A DNA stretch of 64,000 bases from Fistularia commersonii (GCA_037954325.1 JBBMNZ010000018.1:10182501-10246500); one strand, 5' to 3'; numbered from the stretch's first letter, positions 13,001-25,299 are shown. Translations and numbers: made by a program. The notes: generated by a model not told the origin, from the sequence alone.

Positions 13001-16000
13001 GATAATCAAGGCGTCTTGGGGGAGGGAAGGGGGCAGAGGATTTTTAAGAAGATTGGAATTTCATTCCTGTGCAGCAGCACTGCTCCCAGTGGGCAAATGT
13101 TAAGTCAGACCGATCGCACAGCTCAAGGGAAATATTTAATTTCCCCAAGAAAGTGGGCAGGAAAAAAAAAAAAGTATCCCAGAAGTGCGACTTCATTTCG
13201 CAAGATGTCATTAGGATTAAGAAAAACAGAAAAATAGATGACTGATCGACAGTGTGTGATGTTGAGGAAAAGCTCCCGATAACGTACGCTTAAATGTGTG
13301 GGTTTTTTTAAACACCATATTCAGTCAAGTGTCGCGGTAACATCCACAAAAAGATGATTCTCTAACTGCCTCTCCTCCGCTGGGAATTGCGCCCTCACAT
13401 ATTTTACCCTTTCCTTGACAAAGGCTTCGGTTCTCAATCACAGGGCTGCTCACAGCAAAAGAAAACATCAACAAAGCACCAGAAAAAAGAAAAAAAAAGG
13501 AGTGGAGACGGAGCAAAAGGGGAATAGACGGGGGCTGCAGATTGAGCGGTGAAATGAAGACACCCAGAGCCAGATAGAGAATTCAAAAGGTGTTGACCGT
13601 CATGTGGATAAGTTGGGATAAGATGGGTTGATGTGGGCTGAATCCTCGGGAAGTTCGAGGAAGGAGACTGCGTTTCTAGAAGCAGTCCCTCAGTCACTCA
13701 CGAACACTGTTGTGTCATCTGTCAGTGGCAGGAGAGGTGGCAGTAAAAGAAAAAAAAAAGGTGCCTTGTGGATTAACAGCACATCCAGGATAGAGAGAAT
13801 CTCTCAACAGCTCTCTTTTTCCTTATCCTCGCTCTGTGCCTACTTCGCTCTGGACCATTTATTTCTCTCAGTTAGGAGGAAAAACTGCCCGGTGCTACTG
13901 CATATAGACCGACTCCTCTGTCTGCCTCTCCCTTGCCCATTCGCTCATTTTCATTGTCTTTTTCCCCCTCTCTCAAAGGATCGCTGATTCTAAGTGCACG
14001 ACTGCCACCGCCACAGCTCCCCTCTGTCCCCGTGTTCATAAAAACAAGATTGTTTTTCCACGGCATTCTGCTGACACTGACTCTGTACATAAACAGAGCT
14101 ATAATTTGTACAACAGTAAGCTACAGGGAAGCGTATTTTTTTTCTTTTTTTTTCTCTTGAAGGCACAGGTAAAGAGGGCAGGGCTTTTATCCCCTATTTA
14201 TTTGGCAGGAAAAGCAATATGTTATACGGTGAAAGTAAAATGCACTGAAATACAGAACAAATAATCTCAATTCATTTGTTCTTGTCAAACCATTCCGGCT
14301 CGCATCCTCTGAAAATATAATGCAGAATTTTTCTGAAGCTTGCGACTACATGTAAATGAAGGCAATCTTTGCATCGTAAATTTTATACTGAGTCTACCAC
14401 AGCTACGAGAACTCTGCCAGGAAAATAAAAAAAGATATGCACTAAAGTATAGATGCCTAGAAGAGGTCAGACAGAGGTATACACTCCAGCATCAACAGAG
14501 TGCAGGAAAAGCAGCCTGATAGTCTTCTGAACTACAAAAGAAGCGTGGAGGAAAGTGAAAAACTAGACCGAAGTGAGAATCAGGGGCAAAGCGACGAGAA
14601 CATCTGGAGCAATTATCGCATCTACCGCACAGATCATCCTTCAACTGCTTAGTAACAAAAAGTTGAACTCAGAGGAATGGCATCCACTGTCCTTGTTCTT
14701 TCACTGTAAACATAATATTTACATTGGCAGAGAGAGTTTTAAAATTTTCTCAATACGCGTTCTTCCTATTCCTACATGGTTCATCTGCTCTTTGTTGATT
14801 CTGTTGTTATATGTTGTGTCTTTGTTGATTCAATTTATTTGTTTGAACCCTCATTATTTCTTCATTTATTGTGTCTCGGAACAGTCGGTCTTTTTTGTTT
14901 TGCAAGTTTTCTTTTTTGACCTTGTGCATAATTAAATTCTTCACAAAGCCTTTATACTGTTAAATTGATTTCTGTAATGGCCTTGAAATCCACACATGGG
15001 ATTTATTACTTCTATTATTCATGTGCAGTAGAACATTATCTTGTTTGGTTTAGTCTAAGATTGATGTTTTTTTTTTTTTTGTTTGTTTGTTTGTTTCTCT
15101 CCCCACTGGATGTGAAAATAGAAATTTTAAATGATAGAAAAGAACATTTTACATTCTCTGTTTTTTTTTTTCCTCCAATATGAGGTGACAACTCCCTCTG
15201 GGCAAACTATGAACACAGATGCCACAGATACTGAGACACTCATTGATTCAAATAAACCTTGGGATGTGTTCCAGTGGGATGGGACAGGGCGTCAATGGCA
15301 CTGGAAGTGTCAAATAGTGCAAAGACGCATTTCAAGAAGGTGAGAAATCAACTGGGTGACTGAAATTCATGCGTACATAAGAGAGAACACTGACCATAGA
15401 GTTGATTTTTTTTTTCTGTACTTTATGTATGGACAACCACCTGGTGGCAAACTGAAGAAACAACTAAACCATCCTGATTATTCCCACAAGCAAAACAAAT
15501 ACAACAGAATAAATCTAACAACGTCAGATTCCGTCCAATTGAGCGGGTCCCAGCAAAATGTTTTCTCAAGAGCTTCACTTTTTCTGTTGTTTTTTTTTTT
15601 TTTTTTCCCATCCGACCCCCCCTTCGTATTTGGATTCACAGGGAAAAAGGGGCTGTCAATTCAAAACAATGTGGCTCGGATGTTAACGGTTGACTGGACG
15701 GGGGTTAGAGGGCTTTGTTCGTGTGTGCGTGTGAATGGTTTGTGCGTGTCAGTGCGTGCGTGAGTGGATGACAGGAATATCAAACCCGCACTGAAGGTAT
15801 TTAACTTGTCTGGTTTGAAAGCAGTGACATAATGTCAGTGAAAAGTACTATTCTCAGTATTTTCAGCGTTGCAACAACTAGATGGTCATGCATAGTTTTC
15901 TTTCTTTTTTTTTTTTCTTATACATTTTTTCTTCTAATTTCCATTTCCTTACGAGCATCAGACAAAGCGATGCCGAAGCAACTAAAACTACAGATGGTCA

Positions 16001-16100
16001 CAGACGCTCGGACATCACAACGCAGAACACTAAGACGCAAAGCCAGCAAGTTCATTTAACCAGCATATAAGAGGTGATGAATAGAAAAAAAAAAAAGTAA
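13000..16100. other. Pyrimidine-rich, relatively GC-rich flank of the candidate first exon
   Basis: Compared with its surroundings this stretch has more C, G and CpG (for example 13320-13440, 13600-13740 and 13900-14060). On the minus strand it would lie just downstream of the candidate signal-peptide exon, so it could be the start of a large intron or contain alternative 5' exons. Several open frames of 60-135 codons occur on both strands, but none shows a known domain. A possible plus-strand exon (15185-15339) is discussed in the findings. Confidence 0.35.
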
Positions 16101-16106
16101 ACATAC

Positions 16107-16149
16107 CATGTCCAAAGATCCAGAGGAGCAGAAGGACCCGAGGGATCAT
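16107..16149 (-). CDS. Candidate signal-peptide first coding exon (partial gene)
   Basis: Read on the minus strand, an ATG at 16149 opens 14 codons encoding MIPRVLLLLWIFGH plus one base. A consensus donor gtatgt follows at 16106-16101, giving a phase-1 junction. The peptide has a short charged start (Arg4) and a hydrophobic core of Leu, Trp, Ile and Phe, as in the front half of a secretory signal peptide, so the product would be secreted or a cell-surface protein. A possible acceptor 'gtttttcttag' ends at 16175, which would make this exon 68 bp with a 25-base leader. Otherwise the exon may begin in the CT/GA-rich leader upstream (16200-16800). No downstream exon was identified in the window; if real, the rest of the gene lies below coordinate 16100, probably outside the window. 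I do not recognise the family. It could be coincidence, because the peptide is very short. Confidence 0.35.
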
Positions 16150-16611
16150 GATCGTGGAACGGAGAGGGCAAAACCTAAGAAAAACGGTGGGCGAGTGTGA
16201 AATTGAAGTTGGCAGGAACAAACACACGCACTGGATGAGACAGTGCTCCTCTGTGCTGCTGGAGGGATGGATGCTACAGTCTCTCAGTGGTTTCTCCTTT
16301 TACCAGCTGATTCGCGTGGCGTTTTCTGTGCTCCTTCACTCCCTCAGCTGATTCTTCTTGTCCTCTTTCTGCTTTTTTTTTTTTGTTTTGTTTTTTGTTT
16401 TTTCTCCCCCCCCCCAAGACCTGTCACTCTTCAGACCGACCGGTGGTGAGATGTGCTTCACATTGTCTCTTGTTGATGAAACGCTTGCAGAGTTTTTGCG
16501 TCTTCTCTTTTCACTCACATGTTCACTCTTATTCTCTCGCTTGCACGGCTTCTCGCTGACCATCCATTCTGTCTCGTCAGTCCTCACTCTCCTCTTTTCT
16601 CCCTTTTCCCC

Positions 16612-16636
16612 CTCTCTCTCTCTCTCTCTCTCTCTC
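16612..16636. repeat. (CT)n microsatellite
   Basis: Twelve uninterrupted CT units following 'cttttccccc'. Confidence 0.95.
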
Positions 16637-16725
16637 ATGCACTTTCTCACTCTAGCACTCTAACAGCAAAGACAGTCAGAGGATAGAGCTCCGCAACGAG
16701 ACTCCTCCTCCCCGTCAACCCCCCC

Positions 16726-16727
<2 letters not shown>

Positions 16728-16792
<65 letters not shown>
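16728..16792. repeat. Compound (CT)n(CA)n microsatellite
   Basis: About 17 CT units (16728-16762) pass directly into about 15 CA units (16762-16792). This is likely length-variable. Several open frames on both strands are only translations of this repeat. Confidence 0.95.
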
Positions 16793-16794
<2 letters not shown>

Positions 16795-17080
16795 TGGCTG
16801 TCTGGGTGGCTGGGAGGTGAGGTCTGTGGTCTGGGAAGGGGATCCGCCGTGGGAGAAATAGAGTGTGAATAGGAGTGATTTGGTGTCTGTGACACAGACA
16901 TCAGGGGCAGTTTCACCAGTTCTCTCACAGAAACCCTTTGTCCCTCTGTCGAATTGTATGGGTGATTTTTTTTTTTTTTCATTATTGTCCAATCTTCTTT
17001 CTTTTTTTTTTTTTTTTTTTTTTTCTTTCAGAGTACAGCAGCCAGTACAACATTGCACAATTTACAGTTTGATTAAATAA

Positions 17081-20000
17081 TGCAGTCTCTTATTTATCTA
17101 TTAATTCATACATTTATTTATTTTAGTATTTATCAGAATTTATCAGTTCTGATCAGTTGTAGTTCTTGTCCGGACTGATTTTGATTAATCCGCTCTCATA
17201 GAAGGAACCGGTGTTGTAGAACATAAACAAGCACAGAGAATCTCCGGTGCATTTTCAGAAATGATCATAAATTAAAATATTTCAACCCTCATGCTGTTGT
17301 TGTAGCTCTACATAATACAATTGAAATTATCCTTCGAGAATATTTTAACTTTTAAAAAAGAAAAGTACCAATGACAATTAAACCTATTTTGTGTTTGTCA
17401 TTGAGTCCCCAGCTGTAGCCCACTAGGAAATTCTTAAGGAATTTAATAACCAAAATGTCCCTCCTGGCAAACCAGCATAGCCATTGTTGTCAAAACAGCC
17501 TTTTCAAAGGATTTCATCCATTGGAATCTCTCTCTCTCCTTCCCTCTGTGGATTAATTTACCTCAAAATGAAAACAATATGTTTAAATTGATTTTTATTT
17601 GCATAACAATTGGCAATCCATTGACACAAGCCGCAGAATGATTTGGAAACATACAACCTGCGCACAGTTCCCAAAATGACACAGTGATCACCGGGATCTA
17701 GTTTTCTTCCTATCAAATGAATCCATCCATTTGACCTCCTGATCTAATCAGAGGGGCAGGGGATGACAGGTGGTCTTTTCATCAGGGAAGCCAACAACTA
17801 CAAAGCAAAACAACCCCACTGCGGCCAAAGAGATAATAGATTTGTATCCGGCCCTAAGAACCTGATGAGCAGAGGCAAAGAATAACAGCGGAGCTTATAT
17901 CCTAGAATGCTGAGGAATGGGGGAAAACGGGATAAACATGGAAAAAAATTTCTATCTCCGATAATCACCGATCTAATACTCTATTTTTAACTGTACACAT
18001 CTATCATGGATTGGGCATTTTCAAGACCCTATTACCGAGACCGTGCAGCGGTGATTTACGATGAAACATGTGTTAAAATGATATTACTCCAAAGGGAACA
18101 ATAACATCCATCCTACTAGTTATATTGATATTTCTTTCAAAATATTTACAGGTTGTGATTCCAAGGCTGGCAGATCATCTCATTTTTTTTTTTTTTTTTT
18201 TTTTCCAAAATTTGGCCTTAGATGTAAATGTTGACATACAGTCAAGAACTTCAGCCTTTTTACAAGAATGAAAATAAGTACACTAAAAGGAAATATTCAG
18301 CGGTCGATGATATTGCTCTCACCAAAAATGCAACGCCTCTCTCAATTAACATTTAAATCTATTGGATAGTAACCTATTTGGGGCGGCACATATTCAAAAG
18401 TATTATGATTTACTAACATGAGTCTTTAAACCAATTACTGCTATGATTGCTTTGACCATAAGAAACTCCTAATATGATGTGTTTTACTTCTTAACCCACA
18501 GAACGTCTCCTCCCTTGAGAGAAAAATGGTGTAGCTTTTTATAATATTTTATACAAAAGGGCGCTCAGCTGAGAAGCAACCATCATTGGTGTATCCCAAC
18601 CCCTCAAGTGAAACGACCCAGCAGATAATGCCTGAGACATACAGAAATAACACATGAAACTTTAACCGTTCAAAGTAAATACATTTCCAACAAGTCACTT
18701 AAAGTAGGACATTTAGCACTTAAAATATGGCTGTTAAAAAGGACAGTGGATTCATTTTATTTTACTTCAATAGCATGTTACCAGAGAAGGACAGAGAGGG
18801 ACAGAGGACATATAGTGGACAGATGTAAGATATGATCATTATATTTTGATTAGACATGAAATGGTCCAAGGAAAAAGTCGTAACATTGGATGCTTAACAT
18901 TCCTAACTATGGGCAACTTTATAATATTCGATAATGTTTAGGAAACAGCAGTGTCCGCCACTTTGTGCCAATTCCTCAGCAAGCCTTTTAAGCTGTCCAA
19001 AAAGAATAATAACCTACCTTGTTCAGGTTTGACCAAACACAAATTCAGGAGGTCATAGATAAAATGTTCTTCATCTCATTGCCTCAGTCCTTTAAGTTGT
19101 CATGCATCCAACACAATTGAGCACTGAAACTGATCACCACTCTGATTGACAGCTTTATTAAACTTTCATTAGGATCAGTCATAGCTAAATGTAAACATTT
19201 ATGTCCAATATAGTGTTGTACATGTACCAAAACCTTATTTCTTTTACTCTGATTGTTGGTCACGTTCCAGATTTGATTGACAGTCAGGCATCCCCTTAAT
19301 CTGACTGGTTTACATCTGCTGGGTTTCTAAACACCCGCTGGAAATCTGAAAATAATGTAATGACAGGCAAAGTTTTCCTGGTCAAAAAGGAACACCATTT
19401 GGAAATGAATGGTTGAGACATTCATTACATGGGAATATCCTCATATGCACACCCACATATCCACAACTCCTCCTCCCCAACCTGCCATTCACTCTGATCC
19501 CTGACATAAATTCCTCCTTGTGAGTCACCCATGTTAGGTGAAGAAGCAGACCCCAATATAGCAGATCCAGGACTGCAGCCTCACGATGACATTTTCAGGT
19601 CTGGCATGATCCTTTTGTGATCATCCAATTCACTGCAACGACTACCCGCTAGAAAGGTAATTTTACCCCCCTAAAATCTCACTGTTGTTTTGTCTAAACT
19701 TAACCACACAACTGCAAGGGTAGATGTTTTAGCTTCAGTTAGTCCTAAACAAGAGTAAAGAAGGGAAAATAAACTTAACAACTGCTTTAGAGGTGTAATG
19801 TAGGAGTATGAGATGTTTTGTTTGACAATAAAAAAGAGGATTATTTTTGTCAGCCAGCAGTTCCTTTTTAAGTAATAAATGGCAATATATCTTGCCTGTA
19901 TGTCAAAGCACATCTTGCAACAGCAAAACAGTAGCTCCTAACTAATTCAATTAATTAGTACGATAGCTGAGACCACAAGGCAAAAACTCACTTGTACGAT

Positions 20001-21840
20001 GCAGGCTAAAGTGCTTTCTAAATCAATCAATCAAGCAATGTATCAATCAATCAATCAATCACTCGTTAATCAGGTAATTTTGGTGAACAGGAGGACACAA
20101 GAAATTAAGCAAACCAATCCAGGCTAATAGAGGGGAAACCAGTCTACTGAAAACCTATTATAAGCAAAACTCATAAAAGAATGCTTGACAGAAAACCAAA
20201 GACAAACTGGCACAAGAGAAAGGGAGCGGAGAGATCGGACAAACAAGGAGAATAGAAACATTTGGTAGAGACACCCGAAAAAAAACCCAGAAATAACCAC
20301 ATAATGGCGGGGCACATGACAATTGCAGGAACAGGAGATACATTGGGGTAAGTAGTGGATCTGAAACCAGAGAACAGATAGGTGACCAAATAAAGCTGGA
20401 AATGTTAAGTACACACAAAAATAACCAAATGTACCATTTTGTCCAGGGTAGATAGAGTTGGGATGAACCCATGAAAGTTACCAAATATGGATAGGAATCA
20501 ATGCATTTTGAGAAGGCATGGGCAATTTTGTGAAGTGCTAATGAAAATAAATTGCATACTTTTATTTTTGCTACTCATTTCGCCTCCTCGCTATTCCCAT
20601 TCTTAATGATATCCACGATTTCAGTCCCGCATTCAAAAGGTGACACATTAGAATGATGGACAGGCTGTCTGTTTTTGAGTTAAATGGAAAGTGACATACC
20701 TGTTTATTTCTCTTGGGCCTCCACATTCGCTGTCGAGATACAGAGAGGTCTGAAATGTTGCTGTCTGCGGATGTGTATGTGTGAATGTGTGTCACTGTGT
20801 ATCCCCTATGTTAAGTGTGTGTTGCCATCAATTTGTTTTCTGAAATTAGCAAATCAGCCAGTTGTCTTTCAAGGAAGGACATCTACTCAATCCTTGTCAG
20901 TCCGATGATTCCCCAGAGATGGCTCATATCTGGTCTTGATGCCACTGATTCTCATTCAAATCAAGTCTGGAAAGTGACAGAGCCAGGGATCTAAACAAAT
21001 GGAATTAAAATGGAATGGCAAGGTGTTGGAGGGCATTTGGAAGAATGATGAGATTGCCTTTATATTTAATGCTTTTGATCATTATTATTTGTTCATTTAC
21101 TTATATAAGTGAGTTGAATAAAGGCACATTGGAAAAAAATTACCTTCTACTTTCATTCTTTCTGGGCTTCTTCTTTACATCTAAATATATGAATTCTCCA
21201 TCTAAAATTGGATGTTCAGTTTTTTGGTTCAAATATGTTTTTTTCTTGTTACAAATTCTCAATTTAATATGGATTTCATTCCAACTGTCATTCCATGTTA
21301 TTCATGTGTTCTCAAAAGATACATATATTATTATTAAAAGGCATGATATCATTGATATCATGTCTTATGCCGGATTGAAAGATTGTGGGCTTTCCATCAA
21401 AATGTATTTTTCTTCAGATGCCAAAAAAGATTTTGATTAGATCTGCATTTTAGGTTTCTGATCTCTTGTACCTTAGCGTATACAGAAATGTTGCAATGCG
21501 GCATGCAGATCCAATGATTGAGAAACTTAGAGACGGGTAATTAAAAGGATTTGCCTGCGGAATCAAAAAACTTCGTCAAAAAAACGTCAACTTCGCATCA
21601 AATATTAAATGACGAGGCAAAATAATTGCAACAGGAATAAGAATACAAATTAATACAAAAAAAGTTTGCTCAATTAGTTAACGGGAACTTTTTACTCAAG
21701 CAGGGTCATTTCTCTCAGTGAATTTGTTGTAATGGGCTATGAGTGGGTAGTTTGTGGAAATATTTGACAATAACAATGCAGACAAAGACAAGAAGAAAAA
21801 TAAATAAATACTTGGCCTCATCATGGAAAACCTGAAGATA
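17081..21840. other. Gene-free stretch
   Basis: Complex, moderately AT-rich DNA with no supportable coding region. It contains a T run near 18184-18205, an AATC tandem repeat (20020-20062), and an exact 21-bp palindrome at 21342-21362. The open frames at 20124-20484 (minus) overlap each other in several frames and show no motif. Confidence 0.55.
20020..20062. repeat. (AATC)n tetranucleotide repeat
   Basis: Two blocks of AATC units interrupted by 'aagcaatgt'. Confidence 0.9.
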
Positions 21841-21899
21841 TCAGATTAAAAGAACTGGTAACAGTGTTACATCATCAGCCTTCGGTTATTGTTCACACT

Positions 21900-22245
21900 T
21901 ATTGACGCAAGCCAGGATGATTGGGGATGCGTTTGTGTCGGAGTTGAGACAATTATCTGAACACTACAAGTCTGAAGAGGTGCTTGATGATATACGGTGA
22001 GACAACATGTTACATTTGTTATTGAAAGAAGCCATACTCACTTTTAAGAAAGCAATGTACATTGATTGATGGAGTGATGGAAAAAAAAACGAAAGAAACT
22101 CAAAAGGTTTTTGCGACACATGACGTGCCATACTTCATGTTTCCAGGGTAAAATTGTTCAAATCGTTCACAATAGCCGTGTGTTACTGCTGGGGGGTAGC
22201 ATATATTCCAAATGGCAATAACAAAAGGGTTACATATAGGTGAGT
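21900..22245 (+). pseudogene. Gypsy gag relic with zinc-knuckle-like remnant
   Basis: The frame starting near 21916 reads RMIGDAFVSELRQLSEHYKS, followed by a remnant of the 'loading of an aspartate/arginine-rich block then LTFKKA' pattern (LLLKEAILTFKKAM near 22020-22060) that is typical of the C-terminal part of Gypsy gag. A Cys-Tyr-x-Cys-type zinc-knuckle-like remnant (CYCWGVAYIPNGNN, about 22180-22225) follows, with at least one cysteine displaced. Internal stops (for example TGA at about 21999) disable it. In an intact element gag forms the particle and binds RNA. Confidence 0.6.
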
Positions 22246-22499
22246 GTATTCAACTTCCCTTAAGAAGTATAAGATGAATCAAGGGTAAGGGGCTTCAATG
22301 AGCTTTTTGCGGCAAAAGGATGGGGATCCAGTTGCTGTGATATGATCTGCCAAGAAAAATTTGTCTGAGATTTTGTGAAATTACGCATATAGAGAGTTTT
22401 AGATATTTAAGCAAACTATTCCGACTACTCTGTCCCCCTGTATCATTAACCATGAAAGTTAGGGCAGGATTGGAGTGTCTAAAAACTAGGTTTCTTTGA

Positions 22500-23480
22500 C
22501 CCAGTTGTGTCTCTGACTGGGGAACACTCATTTTGGCAGAAATGGAGGAAGATAGTAGGGTATGCTTACATGGCGATTTTAAGCAGACAATAAACCACAC
22601 CGCAGTTTTTGACAATTACTCTCTGCCCTGAGTGGATACCATGTGTCATACGCATCACAAATTGCTGATAGATGACATTTTATTGTAACTATATGTAACC
22701 ACTACCAGCAATGACTCGAGCAATTTTTCAACGTACCATGGTTGATCCTCAAAACATTTTGCTTTTGGTTACATCTGACATCTGCAAATCTTGATCATGT
22801 GTCGAAGGGAACAAAAAATATGTCCTGGCCCCAAGCGAGTGGTGGCTCTGTTTTTCAATCAAAGTGTTTCTTGGGCCAACAATTATCAGCTTGAAGTTTT
22901 CCAGGCACGAGAAAGTGATAGCAGACCCTAAATCCAAAGGAAACGTAGTCACGCTCAGGTCATGGGCTTGGTTCACTATTTCGATAAGTTGTGACTTGAC
23001 ATTTCCAATGGAATTGCACAGCTTTACAAACGATTGCATACGGATGGCACATGGAAATTCTGATAAACTCAAGAAAAGGTACAGTAAAGGCTGATAAAAA
23101 AAATGTATTAGCTCACTTTGATTCAGACAACGATGTAATACTTTCCTTGAATGCCTTCTGGTGTAGACAGGGTGTGTTCTTTACACTAAATGGAGTACCG
23201 ATAAGAAAAGCCAATGGGGTATATTTCACAAATGTATTCTACAGCTGAAAAGGAGTACTCAGTTTGGAGAAAGCAGGGCCAGCTGTAGTGTAAGCTAGCT
23301 GTAAAATGCTTCAATCAGTCTCTGATTGTTCATTCCTCCACCATAGGCCCCTAATGAATTTGTTTAATAAGACAGGAGGCATCCTGCTTCTTGTTACAGC
23401 AAGAAAACAATGTTGGGGATTAAGTCTAGCAGCATTTAAGTGTCATATTGTTAAGCAGGTTGTGCAGAGTAGAAACTACT
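22500..23480 (+). pseudogene. Gypsy pol relic: reverse transcriptase and RNase H
   Basis: The reverse transcriptase fingers motif is plain at 22512-22629: SDWGTLIL, then GDFKQTINHTAVFDNYSLP, which matches the Gypsy pattern G-D-(Y/F)-K-x-T-(V/I)-N. The catalytic YxDD segment is not recognisable, so the palm is lost or scrambled. The thumb region resumes at about 22865 (FLGPTIISLK, then LRSWAWFTISIS, equivalent to the family's LRSFLG motif). RNase H follows with LAHFDSDNDVILSLNAFW (about 23117-23170), where the usual catalytic Asp of 'ACDAS' is replaced. The later PLMNLFNKTGGILLLVTARK (about 23349-23408) matches the 'PL..I...K.GI....AARLQRW' segment. Several stops separate these blocks. Confidence 0.75.
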
Positions 23481-24150
23481 ATTCCCTGACATTCTTGCTG
23501 AAATCAGTCTACCTGCAGAAACTGTTATATTTGACCAACAGCATAATTTACCATTCATAGCAAAACAAATTAAAATGTGTATAGATCGCCATCCATTACA
23601 ACTACAAGTTAAAAGATAGGGAGTACATGTGTGGCCAATATCTGTTGAGCAGCAGGAGTACAAGCCATATGCAAATTGTTTGCTGGAGTTGAATGTTAGT
23701 GATGGCTGAATCTTCTGGGAATCCAGATTGATCAAACTCCATCCAGGGCAGACTCTGATGTTTTAGTTGCAGGAAGTCCACCCTAGATTGAACAATATAA
23801 AAATAAAACCTTTTCCAAGTTATATTTGGTTTGGCCTGGAGTGAATAGTGCAATTGACTCCACTTGTCTCTGGGTTGCATGTTTATTGAACTGGTAGATT
23901 CATGTGCAAAATGCTTTTAGATGCACATCACCTCAAATATTACTTCCTCAGTCACCATGGGGACATTTGGAGTCATATTTGCCCCATATCGACTGCAAGA
24001 TGACTTTGTGACTCCTTTCAATCTATCATTTCACGACACACTACCACCCTGCCTGATGCAGCTTTGCAGAATGTACAGACAAAACACTGAAATATGGTTC
24101 TGCCAAAGATGTTGGGTCAATCACCCATTCAAAATTAAGCTTTGGACTTT

Positions 24151-25299
24151 CCATTTCTTTTTTTTCTTTTTTTATACCAGGTAACTCCTCACACAACATA
24201 TGATTTAGCTCCAGACAATATGATGGGAAGCAGTCCAAAGTCTCTCTTGTGTCTCATTTTCCAAGGTGTTTCAAGGGGAGAGAAGCCTACTCATGACATG
24301 AACAAATAATAAAACTGAGCCATTGTGTAAGAGATCAACTTTCAAGTCACAGTACTGGTTATAAATGAGACATATGTTATATGTAGTTAACTCAGGGAGT
24401 TTGGAATCATTCACAGTCAGGTCCAGTTTCATTCAGTTTTGATTAGCATAATGCACGGCAGAATCATCAGCACCAGGACCATGAGTACATGAAGTAAAAC
24501 ACCAGGGAGCAGAAAGCATAAAAAATATGTGAATTCTAATTCCTTTATCCTTTTTTATTTCAATACCAAATATGATAAAAAAAGAAAACAACTCTCTGTT
24601 AATGAACTGATGATGATTGATTGATTTTTGACAGTGCTTCTCGTCACCTTTTTTGCTATAGCTTAGATACCTAGATTTTGAGCTGACATCTGAACTATTA
24701 GATCAACAAATAAATTAAAAAAAACTTTTGGGTAAAGGTTTTCAGAGCCTGTTAGTTGCCGACTTATCTTGCAGCATTAGCAGTCCTTCCTGTAGATGAC
24801 AAAGTTGCTAGCATTGTAACTATGCTTTGTGGCAAAGTATCTGCTCACGGTGCATTCCTTATTTGTGCCAAAGATTTTGTTACGAAAGTGACACTCGGCC
24901 TTTGGACCCGAATTTGATATTGAAATATATCAGAAAAATTAAGATTATTTGCCGTCCACTCTTTGTTGAAGATCCAACACTTGCTGATGATCTTATATTT
25001 TTTTTTGTTTTGTTTTTTTTGTGCGTGGGGATGGGTAGGGGGTGGCGGTGGGGGTGCCACATTTGTTATGATGATGCACATGTGTGGGTCGGGTCAGGAA
25101 AAGAAAGTCAGGACATTGCTAAAGGTCCGGTGTAGCTGCAACGTGCCATCTTGTGGTACCAATCAAGTATTGCATAGAAAAAGAGTAATATTATTATTAA
25201 TCTAAATATATTATGAGAGTGCTTTTTAGTGTGAATGTAAATTACTGGCAGGCTTGATTAATTAAAGCCGCCTTACAGGTTTTGATTTGCCCAACTCCA
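24151..25299. other. Gene-free gap between two retroelement relics
   Basis: Non-coding sequence with T-rich and G-rich short tracts (24990-25060). No independent gene or repeat was recognised. Part of it may be decayed 3' Gypsy sequence. Confidence 0.5.

Larger units (their letters stand above)
16175..16860 (-). promoter_or_regulatory. Possible 5' leader or promoter-proximal region of the minus-strand exon
   Basis: This is inference only. The segment is upstream of the candidate signal-peptide exon, has more CpG than the surrounding DNA (for example 'cagaccgaccggtggtgag' and 'ctccgcaacgagact'), and is dominated by CT/GA tracts such as often lie in 5' leaders. No TATA box at a fitting distance was found. 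The long arginine/glutamate-rich minus frame and the leucine/serine-rich plus frame here are by-products of the dinucleotide repeat. Confidence 0.25.
21850..24150 (+). mobile_element. Decayed Ty3/Gypsy LTR retrotransposon, gag-pol core
   Basis: Fragments of a Gypsy polyprotein occur in the expected order on the plus strand, broken by stops and frame changes. They are a gag segment with a zinc-knuckle-like remnant (about 21900-22245), reverse transcriptase (about 22512-22640 and 22865-23030), RNase H (about 23096-23480), and a weak integrase N-terminal part (about 23890-24000). No long terminal repeats could be paired by eye, so the outer limits are approximate. Nothing here could make an active protein. 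Teleost genomes carry many such copies, and this one is clearly old. Confidence 0.75.

Noticed and set aside
16336..17058. Arg/Glu-rich and Cys/Val-rich frames of 100-132 codons on both strands
   Set aside because: They are translations of CT and CA dinucleotide repeats.
20700..20749. 50-bp minus-strand exon candidate with AACAG/gtatgt donor
   Set aside because: The acceptor lacks a pyrimidine tract and the exon is too short to support alone. It also lies upstream of the signal-peptide exon in transcription direction, with no link between them.
22749..23072. 107-codon minus frame
   Set aside because: It is the complement of the Gypsy reverse transcriptase thumb relic on the plus strand.
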